A model generated the notes under the pieces. It ran no database searches. It saw only the letters and a program-made list of their open reading frames with translations, and was not told the DNA's origin. Source: Verrucomicrobium sp. BvORR034 (GTDB lineage: Bacteria > Verrucomicrobiota > Verrucomicrobiia > Verrucomicrobiales > Verrucomicrobiaceae). Taken from it: a stretch of DNA of 50,783 bases. How positions within the stretch are numbered: the first letter of the stretch is position 1; the number at the start of each line of letters is the position of its first letter. Location of the stretch: positions 1-50,783 of the forward strand of contig NZ_BATQ01000011.1 in assembly GCF_000739635.1 (NCBI RefSeq). The letters run 5' to 3'. Shown here one piece after another: positions 1 to 7,976 of the stretch. The position numbers and the translations under genes are program-made.

Positions 1-30
1 GGGCGCGAGGATGGACTGGGAAAATTCCTT

Positions 31-59
31 TTGACAATACAGACAAGTCTGTCTATGAT
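31..59 (+). promoter_or_regulatory. tetR promoter with palindromic operator in the spacer
   Basis: A consensus -35 TTGACA (31-36) and a near-consensus -10 TATGAT (54-59) are separated by exactly 17 bp. The spacer holds a perfect inverted repeat ACAGAC-AA-GTCTGT (39-52). A protein bound there would block RNA polymerase, which is the usual geometry of TetR-family autorepression. The start codon follows at 66, so the leader is very short. The same half-sites recur at 660-677 in front of the thioredoxin gene. That the downstream TetR protein is the binder is inference. Confidence 0.75.
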
Positions 60-65
60 CTCGCC

Positions 66-629
66 ATGTCCGATGCTCGCAACCAGATCCTCAGCACCGC
101 CGCCGCGTTGTTCGCGAGCCGCGGGTATGAGCTGGTGGGCATCAATGAGATCATTGAGAAGTCCGGTGTGGCCAAGGCGACGTTCTATGCCCACTTCAAG
201 AGCAAGGAGAAGCTCTGCCTGGAGTGGCTGAAGGCCGATGCGGCAGAGACGGCGACAGCGCACGAGAAGCTCCTGGCAGATCCTCGGACGCCGCTGGAGA
301 AGGTGGCAAAGAAGTTCGACGGACTGCGTCGGTATGTGAAGGGCTCCGACTTCCGCGGGTGCCCGTTTTCGATCACGGCCTCCATGTTGGAGGCTTCCAG
401 CGAGGTTCGGGAAACGATCCGCGCGCACAAGGCGGGCAACCGCGAGTTTTGGCAGGAGCTGGCGGCGCAGGTCAGAGGCGGGGCTTCGGCAGAGTCCCGG
501 CTTCTTGGTGACACGTTTTTCCTGTTGTACAGCGGTGCGGTGATGGAATCGCAGAACGCCCGCAATACCTGGCCGGCTGACTCTGCCAAGACAGCGGCAC
601 TGGCGCTGTGCGAGGGCCTTCCGGCATAA
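66..629 (+). CDS. TetR/AcrR family transcriptional regulator
   Basis: This 187-residue protein has the usual TetR size and layout. An N-terminal helix-turn-helix lies at roughly residues 24-50, with the typical ATFYAHFKSKEKL recognition-helix region, followed by an all-helical ligand-binding domain. The GCPF motif near residue 100 occurs in several TetR groups that sense electrophiles or small aromatics; the ligand here is unknown. The gene sits behind a consensus promoter whose spacer carries a palindrome. An extended copy of that palindrome precedes the thioredoxin gene 94 bp after its stop. It therefore probably represses itself and the thioredoxin, DUF5069, PNPOx and NTF2-like genes. The ATG at 66 directly follows the promoter and is the only sensible start. 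Confidence 0.93.
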   Translation: MSDARNQILSTAAALFASRGYELVGINEIIEKSGVAKATFYAHFKSKEKLCLEWLKADAAETATAHEKLLADPRTPLEKVAKKFDGLRRYVKGSDFRGCPFSITASMLEASSEVRETIRAHKAGNREFWQELAAQVRGGASAESRLLGDTFFLLYSGAVMESQNARNTWPADSAKTAALALCEGLPA

Positions 630-659
630 GCAGAAAGAGTTTTTCATTGAACACAAAAC

Positions 660-682
660 AGACAGACTTGTCTGTCTATATT
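660..682 (+). promoter_or_regulatory. second copy of the TetR operator upstream of thioredoxin
   Basis: AGACAGAC-TT-GTCTGTCT (660-677) is a perfect 8-2-8 palindrome sharing the ACAGAC/GTCTGT half-sites of the site at 39-52. A possible -10 TATATT begins at 677, the same distance from the palindrome centre as TATGAT is in the tetR promoter. The matching -35 position (654-659) is weak. This suggests that one regulator controls both promoters. Downstream lie thioredoxin and three further genes with small gaps. Confidence 0.65.
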
Positions 683-722
683 AAACCCCAAAGATTAAAT
701 CGACTGCGAAAGTACCAAGTTT

Positions 723-1043
723 ATGAAAGCCATTGAACTCAGTTCCCAATCCTTCGACCGTACGCTTGCCTCCACCTCCCAGCCCGTACTGGTGGACTTC
801 CACGCCGAGTGGTGTGGTCCGTGCCGCATGATGGGCCCGGTGATCGAGCAGGTGGCGGGTGAGCAGCAGGGCAAGGCGGTGGTGGCCAAGGTGAATGTGG
901 ATGAGGCCCCCGATCTCGCCCAGCGCTACGGCATCAGCAGCATCCCCACGCTGATCGTCTTCAAGGACGCCCAGCCGGTGGCGACGGTGCGCGGCGCGCA
1001 GTCCAAGTCGGCCATCGAATCCCTGATCGCCCGCGGCGCTTAA
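723..1043 (+). CDS. Thioredoxin
   Basis: A 106-residue single-domain thioredoxin with the redox motif WCGPC (Cys31, Cys34) and the conserved cis-proline segment SIPT about 40 residues later. There is no signal peptide, so it should act in the cytoplasm as a disulfide reductase. Its length matches classical thioredoxins. The C-terminal half (VDEAPDLAQRYGISSIPTLI) is canonical. It is the first gene behind the second operator copy and is followed at 28 bp by a DUF5069 gene. The context suggests an inducible stress operon rather than the housekeeping thioredoxin. It is not named trxA because other copies are likely elsewhere in the genome. Confidence 0.95.
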   Translation: MKAIELSSQSFDRTLASTSQPVLVDFHAEWCGPCRMMGPVIEQVAGEQQGKAVVAKVNVDEAPDLAQRYGISSIPTLIVFKDAQPVATVRGAQSKSAIESLIARGA

Positions 1044-1071
1044 AAGGCCCCATCCAACCGTATCACTCCCC

Positions 1072-1515
1072 ATGAAAGCACCTGACCTCACCCAAGCCCC
1101 GCCGCGTAGCCCCCGAGTCCGTCTGGGCGGATACACCATCCTCCCCCGCATCCTCGACAAAGCGCGTGCAGCGATCGCTGGCACTCTTGGGGAGTACCGT
1201 TACGGCAACCCCACTGACTGGCACTTCTACCGCTTCACGGGCATCGATCCCGATGCCCTGCTGGAGAGAGTGAAGGCCGGTGGTGGGGACTGGGCGATCC
1301 TGCAATGGGTTCAGGAAACGGCGCCCAACAAGCGCAGCCCTTTTGAAATCGCCCAGTGGGCGGCCTGGACGGAAACCTTTGCCTACCATGGCGTCGAACG
1401 CCGCGACTGGTTTACGGCCGAGATCCGGCGGCTGAATCCGGAGCGGGATGACATTGCCACCGTGTTCGACCGTCTCGATCTTGACGATTATGTGGCCTTC
1501 GGTGGCGAGGCCTGA
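1072..1515 (+). CDS. DUF5069 domain protein
   Basis: A 147-residue protein with the DUF5069 pattern: DLTQ near the N-terminus, the PRSPRVRLGGY block, an ILDKARA helix, and a GEYRYGNP segment followed by FYRFTGID. The family is known mostly from PVC and related bacteria and has no established function. No signal peptide or membrane segment is visible. It lies 28 bp after thioredoxin and 26 bp before the PNPOx-like gene on the same strand, so co-transcription is likely. Assignment rests on recognised sequence pattern only. Confidence 0.8.
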   Translation: MKAPDLTQAPPRSPRVRLGGYTILPRILDKARAAIAGTLGEYRYGNPTDWHFYRFTGIDPDALLERVKAGGGDWAILQWVQETAPNKRSPFEIAQWAAWTETFAYHGVERRDWFTAEIRRLNPERDDIATVFDRLDLDDYVAFGGEA

Positions 1516-1541
1516 TTTGAACTTCCAACTGTATCCTTGTC

Positions 1542-2147
1542 ATGGCTGAGCGATATCGTGAAATGGTCAGCACCCCCGCCGTACTGGAGGCACAGCAGCA
1601 TTACTTTGGCAAGGCCAGAGTGCCTGCCGCCGCCAGCCAGGATGACCGGTTGACTCCCGAAGAAGCGATGTTCATTGCCACCCGGGACAGCTTCTACATG
1701 GCCAGTGTGGCGGAGACCGGCTGGCCCTATCTGCAGCATCGCGGAGGTCCTCCAGGATTTCTCAAAGTCCTGTCACCCTCCGAGCTGGCCTTTGCGGACT
1801 TCCGCGGGAACCGGCAGATGCTCAGCACCGGCAATGTCTCCGTGAACGATCGCGTCAGCCTGTTCCTGATGGACTACCCCAACAAGGAGCGGCTCAAGAT
1901 CATGGGCCACGCCAAGGTGCTGGATGCCCGCGAGCATCCTGATCTGGTGAAGAAGGTGGCTCAGCCGGAAATGGCCGCCCTCACGGAGCGCGTGTTCGTC
2001 ATCCAGGTTGTTTCCTTTGACTGGAACTGTCCACAGTACATCACCCCGCGCTATACGGCTGAAGAGGTGGAGGCGGCGGTGGCGCCGATGAGAGCCCGCC
2101 TCGCTGAACTCGAAGCCCAACTTGCAAGCCAACCGAAAGCAAAATAG
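1542..2147 (+). CDS. Pyridoxamine 5'-phosphate oxidase-family protein
   Basis: This 201-residue protein has a PNPOx-like split-barrel pattern. Residues 45-110 contain [20 protein letters not shown], then a QHRGGPPGF strand and an [11 protein letters not shown] segment of the kind that contacts flavin phosphate. The C-terminus is a charged helix ([20 protein letters not shown]). Members bind FMN or F420 and reduce small molecules; true vitamin B6 oxidases are recognised by other residues, so I do not call it pdxH. The neighbours are a DUF5069 gene upstream and an NTF2-like gene starting 4 bp after its stop. With thioredoxin and TetR this suggests electrophile or redox stress. Confidence 0.85.
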   Translation: MAERYREMVSTPAVLEAQQHYFGKARVPAAASQDDRLTPEEAMFIATRDSFYMASVAETGWPYLQHRGGPPGFLKVLSPSELAFADFRGNRQMLSTGNVSVNDRVSLFLMDYPNKERLKIMGHAKVLDAREHPDLVKKVAQPEMAALTERVFVIQVVSFDWNCPQYITPRYTAEEVEAAVAPMRARLAELEAQLASQPKAK

Positions 2148-2151
2148 AACC

Positions 2152-2562
2152 ATGAATCCAAGACCTCCCCTCCCTCCCTTCACCGAAGAATCCGCCCGGG
2201 CCAAAGTCCAAGCTGCGGAAGATGCCTGGAACAGCCGTGACCCGGAGAGGGTCTCCCTGGCCTACACCGAGGACACGGAATGGCGCAACCGGGCGGAGTT
2301 CGTCAACGGTCGTGCCGCAGTTGTCGAGTTCCTCCGCCGCAAGTGGTCGAGGGAGCTGGACTACCGGCTGAAGAAGACGCTCTGGGCCTTCACTGGCAAC
2401 CGCATTGCCGTGCGTTTTGAATACGAGTGGCATGATGACAGCGGCCAGTGGTATCGCAGCCACGGCAACGAGAACTGGGAGTTTGATGAGCTGGGGTACA
2501 TGAAGTGCCGCTATGCGAGCATCAATGACCAGCCCATTGCGGAGGCGGAGCGGAGGCTTTGA
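2152..2562 (+). CDS. NTF2-like protein (DUF1348/SnoaL-like fold)
   Basis: The ATG at 2152, four bases after the previous stop, gives 136 residues; an upstream in-frame ATG at 2122 lies inside the preceding gene and is less likely. The sequence follows the cone-fold pattern: an N-terminal helix ([20 protein letters not shown]), an [21 protein letters not shown] segment typical of DUF1348, and a strand-rich end with [19 protein letters not shown]. Members are small cytoplasmic enzymes or ligand binders, and the substrate is unknown. It is the last gene of the TetR-linked cluster. An 8-bp tandem repeat begins two bases after its stop codon. Confidence 0.82.
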   Translation: MNPRPPLPPFTEESARAKVQAAEDAWNSRDPERVSLAYTEDTEWRNRAEFVNGRAAVVEFLRRKWSRELDYRLKKTLWAFTGNRIAVRFEYEWHDDSGQWYRSHGNENWEFDELGYMKCRYASINDQPIAEAERRL

Positions 2563-2564
2563 GG

Positions 2565-2681
2565 TCGGTGCGTCGGTGCGTCGGTGCGTCGGTGCGTCGG
2601 TGCGTCGGTGCGTCGGTGCGTCGGTGCGTCGGTGCGTCGGTGCGTCGGTGCGTCGGTGCGTCGGTGCGTCGGTGCGTCGGT
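2565..2681 (+). repeat. 8-bp tandem repeat, unit TCGGTGCG, 14 full copies plus 5 bp
   Basis: Fourteen uninterrupted perfect copies of TCGGTGCG run from 2565 to 2676, followed by a partial TCGGT. The array begins two bases after the stop codon of the NTF2-like gene. Perfect short units such as this are prone to slipped-strand copy-number change. Open frames through the array on both strands encode only the repeated Arg/Thr/His or Val/Gly/Ala peptides and are not taken as genes. Confidence 0.97.
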
Positions 2682-2734
2682 TGGGGTTCGAGGTAATCTC
2701 TTAAGAAATCGCAATGATGGGCCTCGCGGTCCTG

Positions 2735-2803
2735 ACCGCATAAATGCGGAACTCCAACCCTGCTGGAGGACCGGAGAGGGTTGGAGTTCCGCGTTTACGC
2801 GGT
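2735..2803. repeat. Long near-perfect inverted repeat (27-bp arms, 15-nt loop)
   Basis: Arms 2735-2761 and 2777-2803 match at 25 of 27 positions when one is reverse-complemented; the core GCGGAACTCCAACCCT is identical. The loop is 15 nt. The two mismatches would be G-U pairs in RNA on one strand. It is not followed by a T-run, so a simple terminator is less likely than a mobile palindromic repeat. No transposase is nearby. Confidence 0.8.
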
Positions 2804-2983
2804 GTATCTACTTTGCCAGACCGTGCCGTCAGTAAAAGGAGCGAGGGACATTCCTGTCCCGGTTCGTTGCAAACGTCCCATGAGATTGCATGGGGTCTCG
2901 TGGCCAGGCCATCTGGGCTGTAGGGCGACACCGCATACTCCCAGCGTTCTTCATGGAAAGGCCCAGTGTCTGTCGAAGCTGCG
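2804..2983. other. Intergenic stretch with a small hairpin
   Basis: Together with the repeats before it, this makes a gene-free gap of about 420 bp. The only structure I see is a hairpin GGGACA-TTCC-TGTCCC (2845-2860). The short open frames here have no recognisable content. The minus-strand gene ending at 2984 finishes against this region. Confidence 0.6.
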
Positions 2984-3643
2984 CTACCGCGAATTTGTAT
3001 CCTGGGGATAAGGTGTAAACTGGCGCAGGATCTCGTCGACTGTCTTTAGCACGGTCTTGGCCTCCGCACTCTCAGGGTTGGCTGGTATGACTAGTCGGCG
3101 CCCTTCGGTCCAGACGCCATGTGAACGCCAGTGGAACTGGGGGCGCATCCGCACTTGTTCTTCTGCTGTCAGAAATTCCAGGTAAGTGGCCCACTCCTCG
3201 GTAGATGTCGGAGCGAGAAACTGGTGCATTCGCATGTAAGGTACGTCGGGTGGAAACTTGAACGGAATAGTGTTCAAGGCCTTTTCCAGGGCTGCGTTGG
3301 CGGTTTCCTTCTGTTTTGTGGCCAGTTCTGTATAGTTTTCGGGATCAATGAAGGGCACCAACTTGATGGAGAAAGAGGACTGGCGAAGCTCATCTACCGA
3401 TTCGCTCTTCAGACCTCCGTAGCGTCCATTCACCATGATAGTGCAGGTTAGGTTGATCGTCCTGTTGTTTGCGGCAAAAAACACGGTCCAATGCTCATCG
3501 ATGATGGAGCTAAGCAACGCCAGCAGTTCGATTTCGGCCTGAACGGGAGACAGTTTTTTGTCTTCTGCGTGGGAACTACCAGCAACGATGCATGCGAGGA
3601 AAAACGTAAGAATGTTTCGCTTCATCTGGATTTGGGTCTTCAT
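2984..3643 (-). CDS. Exported protein of unknown function
   Basis: About 219 residues from the ATG at 3643; a second ATG at 3625 would also keep the signal peptide, and neither has a clear ribosome site. The N-terminus is a type I signal: Lys/Arg, then NILTFFLACIVAG, with likely cleavage after SSHA. The mature part is mainly helical and charged and ends in a helix with EILRQF. I recognise no domain or catalytic motif. It lies 49 bp after the next unknown minus-strand gene and may be co-transcribed with it. Codon use looks less GC-biased than the neighbours, consistent with accessory DNA, though this is an impression rather than a calculation. Confidence 0.65.
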   Translation of the reverse strand: MKTQIQMKRNILTFFLACIVAGSSHAEDKKLSPVQAEIELLALLSSIIDEHWTVFFAANNRTINLTCTIMVNGRYGGLKSESVDELRQSSFSIKLVPFIDPENYTELATKQKETANAALEKALNTIPFKFPPDVPYMRMHQFLAPTSTEEWATYLEFLTAEEQVRMRPQFHWRSHGVWTEGRRLVIPANPESAEAKTVLKTVDEILRQFTPYPQDTNSR

Positions 3644-3692
3644 GCCTGACAGTCTGATCAATCTCGAGGCAGTTTGGTAAACATCACACTTT

Positions 3693-4283
3693 TCAAGTCG
3701 GGTGTAGTTGTCGATTCAATTGGGCTAGTGCGCCCTCGCTCCACTCCTCCAGCACATTGAGGAAATCAGCGATGCGCCTGGCATCGCGGGATCCTTCTCT
3801 TAACGCAGTTGTCTCGCTGCCGAACGAAGACTCGGACCTGAGGATGTGCACGGTTCGTTCCCTGCAGCGGGCTGTAATATAGTAGGGCCAGGAGTGCCTG
3901 GACCAGGCGGGTGCCACTACGATTGCGGTGCAGCCGGATATGTCAGACGTGTGCGGGCGATGCCCGCCCCACTGATGCCATATCCGCATGAACTGGCGGT
4001 CGATCACGAGTTGGTAGGGAAACACAAGCAGACGAAGCGACCAGAGCAACCAGAGTCCCGCAAAGCCGAAGGCGAAGAATGTAAGCCCCACAGCTGCCGC
4101 AATGGGAGAAAAATTCATGGAATGGAAAATGTCGATGCACGCTTTCCCTGTGGCGTAGAACCAAACTCCAAGAAACGCGGTCACCAGAATGGCGCACGCT
4201 GCCATGCCCCTCCGGGAGCCTCGTGAGCGTGGTGCCCGAACGAGCAGATGCGATGGGGGTCTGGCGGTTTGCTCCGCTTCCAT
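3693..4283 (-). CDS. Membrane protein of unknown function
   Basis: The ATG at 4283 gives 196 residues. A longer form from 4400 would place its start 14 bp from the divergent kinase start, leaving no room for promoters, and its extra N-terminus lacks family-like features. An Arg-rich cytoplasmic segment is followed by two hydrophobic helices (MAACAILVTAFLGVWFYATG and AAAVGLTFFAFGFAGLWLLW). A soluble C-terminal region follows, with strands and a final helix (ARRIADFLNVLEEW). The layout resembles two-helix proteins with a PH-like tail, but I cannot confirm that. It reads toward the exported protein at 2984. Confidence 0.6.
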   Translation of the reverse strand: MEAEQTARPPSHLLVRAPRSRGSRRGMAACAILVTAFLGVWFYATGKACIDIFHSMNFSPIAAAVGLTFFAFGFAGLWLLWSLRLLVFPYQLVIDRQFMRIWHQWGGHRPHTSDISGCTAIVVAPAWSRHSWPYYITARCRERTVHILRSESSFGSETTALREGSRDARRIADFLNVLEEWSEGALAQLNRQLHPT

Positions 4284-4414
4284 GGGAAGTTTTTTGCCGT
4301 GAAATGGGAGAAGGTGCAAGCCAATTCCCGCAATCTGGTGCGCCGAAGGGGAGAGGAATGTCGCGCCTGCCTTTTCGACGTTGATCGCCTGCCAATTCAT
4401 GGTTCGATGTCAGG

Positions 4415-6430
4415 GTGAGCAAGGTGCCGCCCGATCCCCAGACTCAACTCCCACCGGTCTCGGAGGCCGGATTGCGCCGGGAACTAGAGCGATGCCGGCA
4501 ACGGCTCGCCGATTGCCATCGTCGCATGGAGCAGATGGAGGGTTTCTTCCACCACATCGCAGAGGCCGTTTTCATCGCGGAGCCCGATGGGGTGATCGTG
4601 GAGGCGAATCCGGCGGCGGTTGCTCTCACTGGCTACTCGGTGACGGAGCTCAAGGGAATGCGACCGTGGGATCTCGTGGTGTGTGCGGACAAGGAGGAAA
4701 TTCAGGCGCATTTGGCTTCCGCCACTGCCGGAGAAGCCCGGACCGTGTGGCGCACACTCCGCTGTCAAAATGGCGTGACCAAGGAAGTGTCGCTGCGGCT
4801 GGCTCGAGGTCACTTTGGTGGACGGGAGCTGGTCATCTGCTCCTGCCGCGATGTCACCGAGCAGCGGGCCACTCAGACTTCATTGGAGTCCGCCCTGCGC
4901 GAGATGGAGGATCTGAAGGAGCAGTTCCAGCTCGCCACCCACACGACACCTGGCCTGATCTGGAGTGCGATGCCGGACGGGCACGTGGATTTCCTGAACC
5001 AGCGCTGGCTCAGCTACACGGGCCTCAGCATGGAGGAGGCAGCAGGGTGGGGGTGGGCGGCGGCGGTGCATTCCGACGACCTGTTGCAGCTCGAAGGCTA
5101 CTGGCGGGCGATGCTGGTATCCGGCAAGGCGGGGGAAATGGAGTGTCGCCTGCGCCGTCATGATGGCGTGTACCGTTGGTTCCTCTTTCGAGGAGTGCCG
5201 CTGCATGATGCCTCGGGGACGCTCGTGAAGTGGTATGGCCAGACCACGGACATTGATGACCGCAAGCGGGCGGAAACGATGTTGAACTCGGAAAAGCGGA
5301 TGCTGGAGATGATCGCGCGTGGCGATGACCTGACCGCAGTGCTGGAGCGCCTCTGTGAAATGATGGAGGAGGCCTTTCCCTCGACTCTCTGCTCCATTTT
5401 GCTCTACGAAGAATCGACTCAGAAGCTGTGGCACGCGACCTCATCGCGCCTTCCAGGAGCCTTGGTGAAAGCGGTGGACGGTGCCTTGGTGGGGCCTGAG
5501 ACGGGGCCCTGTGGTCGTGCCGTGCACTTCCAGCAGCAGATTGTGGTGGCGGATATTGAGACGGATCCCTTTGGCTGTCTGTACAGAGATGCCGCACTGG
5601 GGAGCGGACTGCGTTCCTGCTGGTCGTCTCCTATTCTGGCATCCAATGGCCGGGTTTTGGGCACCTTTGCCAGTTATACACGCAAACCGGGCTGGCCGAC
5701 CCCACGCGAGCAGCGTCTCGCGGAGCAGTGTGCCCATCTCGCCAGCATCGCCATCGAGCGCAAGCAGGCCGCGGACGATCTGCGGGCTTCGGAGCAGCGG
5801 AGGGCCTCAGCGGTGATCGAAGAGCGAAACCGCATGGCCCGTGATATTCACGACACTCTGGCCCAGGGTTTCACGGGGGTGATCATTCAGCTGGAGGCGG
5901 CGGCGGATGCCCGGGGCCAGCATCTCGAGGACGAAGCAGATCGACACATCGCACGTGCCAGTGAGCTGGCCCGGGAGAGCCTGGCAGAGGCGCGCCGTTC
6001 GGTGAGGGCCCTGCGCCCTCTCGCGCTGGAGACCCGGCCCCTGGTGGATGCCTTGGCAGAACTATTCCAGAAAATGACATCGGGAACGGGTGTGCAGGCT
6101 AGGCTTCACGTCGAAGGGACACCACGAGGCTTGCCATCCGGATGGGATGAGAATCTCCTGCGTATTGGCCAGGAAGTCCTGACCAACACCCTGCGTCATG
6201 CCGGTGCGACCGAGTTTGAAACGCGGCTCACGTTCGGTGCGGAATCGGTCCAGTTTCTGTTGCGTGACAATGGGAGGGGATTCGATCCCTTGGCGCGGCA
6301 TGATGGATTCGGCCTGGTGGGAATCCACGAGCGTGCTGGGACCTTGGGTGGGACGGTGGCGGTCGAGGGAGGCCCCGGCAACGGAACCCGGGTGGTCATT
6401 GTCTTGCCCTGCGGCAAAAATGCGGAATGA
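4415..6430 (+). CDS. PAS-PAS-GAF sensor histidine kinase (NarL/HisKA_3 type)
   Basis: A 671-residue cytoplasmic kinase with no membrane segment. A coiled stretch (20-42) precedes a PAS domain (about 42-150, AEAVFIAEPDGVIVEANP). A second, PAS_3-like domain (about 170-290) contains GHVDFLNQRWLSYTGLS, and a GAF domain spans about 300-455. The HisKA_3 dimerisation helix carries the phospho-acceptor His479 in ARDIHDTLAQGF, and a HATPase_c domain carries DNGRGFD and GFGLVGIHERA. The start is a GTG at 4415. The response regulator overlaps or follows its stop, a clear two-component pair. With two PAS domains and a GAF domain it probably senses a soluble cue such as redox state or a ligand; the signal is unknown. 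Confidence 0.93.
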   Translation: MSKVPPDPQTQLPPVSEAGLRRELERCRQRLADCHRRMEQMEGFFHHIAEAVFIAEPDGVIVEANPAAVALTGYSVTELKGMRPWDLVVCADKEEIQAHLASATAGEARTVWRTLRCQNGVTKEVSLRLARGHFGGRELVICSCRDVTEQRATQTSLESALREMEDLKEQFQLATHTTPGLIWSAMPDGHVDFLNQRWLSYTGLSMEEAAGWGWAAAVHSDDLLQLEGYWRAMLVSGKAGEMECRLRRHDGVYRWFLFRGVPLHDASGTLVKWYGQTTDIDDRKRAETMLNSEKRMLEMIARGDDLTAVLERLCEMMEEAFPSTLCSILLYEESTQKLWHATSSRLPGALVKAVDGALVGPETGPCGRAVHFQQQIVVADIETDPFGCLYRDAALGSGLRSCWSSPILASNGRVLGTFASYTRKPGWPTPREQRLAEQCAHLASIAIERKQAADDLRASEQRRASAVIEERNRMARDIHDTLAQGFTGVIIQLEAAADARGQHLEDEADRHIARASELARESLAEARRSVRALRPLALETRPLVDALAELFQKMTSGTGVQARLHVEGTPRGLPSGWDENLLRIGQEVLTNTLRHAGATEFETRLTFGAESVQFLLRDNGRGFDPLARHDGFGLVGIHERAGTLGGTVAVEGGPGNGTRVVIVLPCGKNAE

Positions 6431-7109
6431 TACCGGGCATCTGCGCTCCATGACCCAAGGTTCTAGCACACACTCCCTCTGCGACGGTACCGGCACCATC
6501 CGGGTGCTGGTGGCGGATGATCATGTGACGGTGCTGGAGGGGCTGGCGTCCATCATTGGACGGCAGCCGGACATGGAAGTGGTGGGTCAGGCGGCCAATG
6601 GGAGGGAGGCGGTGGAGCTGTGGGGCAGGTGTCAGCCCGACGTGGCCCTGCTGGACCTGCGCATGCCGGTGCTGGATGGCGTGGGGGCGATCGAGGAAAT
6701 ACGGCAGCGGCAGCCGTCCGCCCGGGTGGTGGTGCTCACCACATTTGACACAGATGCGGACATCTCCATGGCGATCAAGGCTGGAGCGAAGGGGTATCTG
6801 CTCAAGGATGCGCCGCGGGAGGAACTGCTGGCCTGCATCCGGAAGGTGTATGCCGGGGAGACCGTCATTTCGCCCAGCCTCGTGGCGAAGCTGGCCTCTG
6901 GTCTGGCCAATGAGCCGCTAACCGGGCGGGAGCTGGAGGTGCTGGGGCTGCTGGCCAAGGGGCGGAGCAACAAGGAGATCGGCACGCATCTTTACATCGG
7001 GGAGACGACAGTGAAGTCCCATTTGCGGAGCATCTTCGCGAAGCTCAATGTCTTGAGCCGGACGGAAGCCGTGGCCGCGGCCAGCAGGCGGGGATTGGTG
7101 CAGCTTTAG
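6420..7109 (+). CDS. NarL/LuxR-family response regulator
   Basis: From the ATG at 6420, overlapping the kinase stop by 11 bp, the protein has 229 residues; an ATG at 6450 is an equally possible start. The receiver domain begins at IRVLVADDH and has its phospho-acceptor Asp79 (6420 numbering) in ALLDLRMPVLDG, a conserved Thr in VVLTTF, and Lys in GYLLKDA. A LuxR-type helix-turn-helix (LTGRELEVLGLLAKGRSNKE through TTVKSHL) ends the protein. It is the partner of the HisKA_3 kinase upstream. The next plus-strand genes, 212 bp on, form a hydrolase/SDR group that it might control; that is inference from position. Confidence 0.95.
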   Translation: MRNDTGHLRSMTQGSSTHSLCDGTGTIRVLVADDHVTVLEGLASIIGRQPDMEVVGQAANGREAVELWGRCQPDVALLDLRMPVLDGVGAIEEIRQRQPSARVVVLTTFDTDADISMAIKAGAKGYLLKDAPREELLACIRKVYAGETVISPSLVAKLASGLANEPLTGRELEVLGLLAKGRSNKEIGTHLYIGETTVKSHLRSIFAKLNVLSRTEAVAAASRRGLVQL

Positions 7110-7321
7110 ACCGCCATAGGTGCCAGAGTGGCCGCATCCCTCTTCGAGGAAGAGCTGCCTTCCAGACTCGAAAACTGCGGGCATCTCATCCAAAAGGAGG
7201 AGGCATTTCTCATCCCTCGGAGGGGTGGGAAATCCGCCCGCCCGGGCAATGGCGGAAGACGAGGTCGTGGAGCAAACTGGAGGCGGTCAACTGACGCCCA
7301 CCACGGGAAGGGAATGACGAC

Positions 7322-7918
7322 ATGAGTGTGAGCACCACCGACAAAGGCCTGCTGACCCCGGACAACTGCACGGTGATATTCATCGACTTTCAACCTGAGA
7401 TGCTTCCTGAAGATTCCAGCCTGAATGAAAACTCGCCAGCGGGTCTGCTTGCCCGGACGACAGCGCTTTTCAGCCTCCCGGTGATCATCACAGTGGCGGG
7501 AGGCGGAGCTGCCGCTCCCTGGCTGTCGAGCCTGTTTCCTGAAACCCAAGTGGTACACAGGGCGGGGATCAACGCCTGGGACTGCCCGAAGTTCCAGAGG
7601 GAGCTTCGCCAGTCTGGGAGGAGGAATCTGGTGATGGCCTCACCTTTCGCAGAGGTTTCCCTGGCCTTGCCGGCGCTTCAGGCGCTGACGGATGGCTATG
7701 GCGTGTATGTTGTGGAAGATGCCTCCTCAGGGCGCAGCAAACGGGCACAGCGTGCCGCCTTCCGGCGCATGGAGCAAGCGGGTGCTGTGTCTCTCACGGC
7801 AGTCCCTTTCCTGCTGGAGCTGCAACGCGACTGGTTCGACGGACCGCACCGTGATGCCGTGAGGTCCCTCCTCGCGGACCAAGGGGTGCGAGTGCCAAGC
7901 CCTGGCTCCGCATCCTGA
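7322..7918 (+). CDS. Isochorismatase-like hydrolase lacking the catalytic Cys
   Basis: A 198-residue protein with the cysteine-hydrolase fold: the [13 protein letters not shown] strand with the conserved Asp, then a VIITVAGGG strand. A C-terminal block ([20 protein letters not shown] through [12 protein letters not shown]) closely follows YcaC-like enzymes. In those enzymes the nucleophile sits in a T-E-V-C-V-A-F-P-A-L context. Here the same place reads [10 protein letters not shown], so the nucleophile position is Ser113 (codon 7658-7660). The protein is therefore either inactive in the usual chemistry, a serine variant, or a binding protein. It is followed at 58 bp by an alpha/beta hydrolase on the same strand. 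Confidence 0.82.
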   Translation: MSVSTTDKGLLTPDNCTVIFIDFQPEMLPEDSSLNENSPAGLLARTTALFSLPVIITVAGGGAAAPWLSSLFPETQVVHRAGINAWDCPKFQRELRQSGRRNLVMASPFAEVSLALPALQALTDGYGVYVVEDASSGRSKRAQRAAFRRMEQAGAVSLTAVPFLLELQRDWFDGPHRDAVRSLLADQGVRVPSPGSAS

Positions 7919-7976
7919 CTTCATTTTCAGAACTCCTTCAAACGAGCAAGCAAAACCATCAAACCATCCATCCAAC

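Noticed and set aside
2565-2681. Possible CRISPR array
   Set aside because: The units are 8 bp and directly joined, with no spacers and no cas genes.
2511-2741. Open frame through the 8-bp tandem repeat encoding a repeated Thr/His/Arg/Asp/Ala/Pro peptide
   Set aside because: Both strands are open only because the repeat lacks stop codons; there is no start signal or family.
4284-4400. Longer N-terminus for the membrane protein ending at 3693
   Set aside because: It would leave 14 bp between two divergent start codons, and the added residues look unlike a protein N-terminus.
6198-6419. Longer start for the response regulator inside the kinase gene
   Set aside because: This part is an alternate frame of the kinase ATPase domain; the receiver fold begins after 6450.
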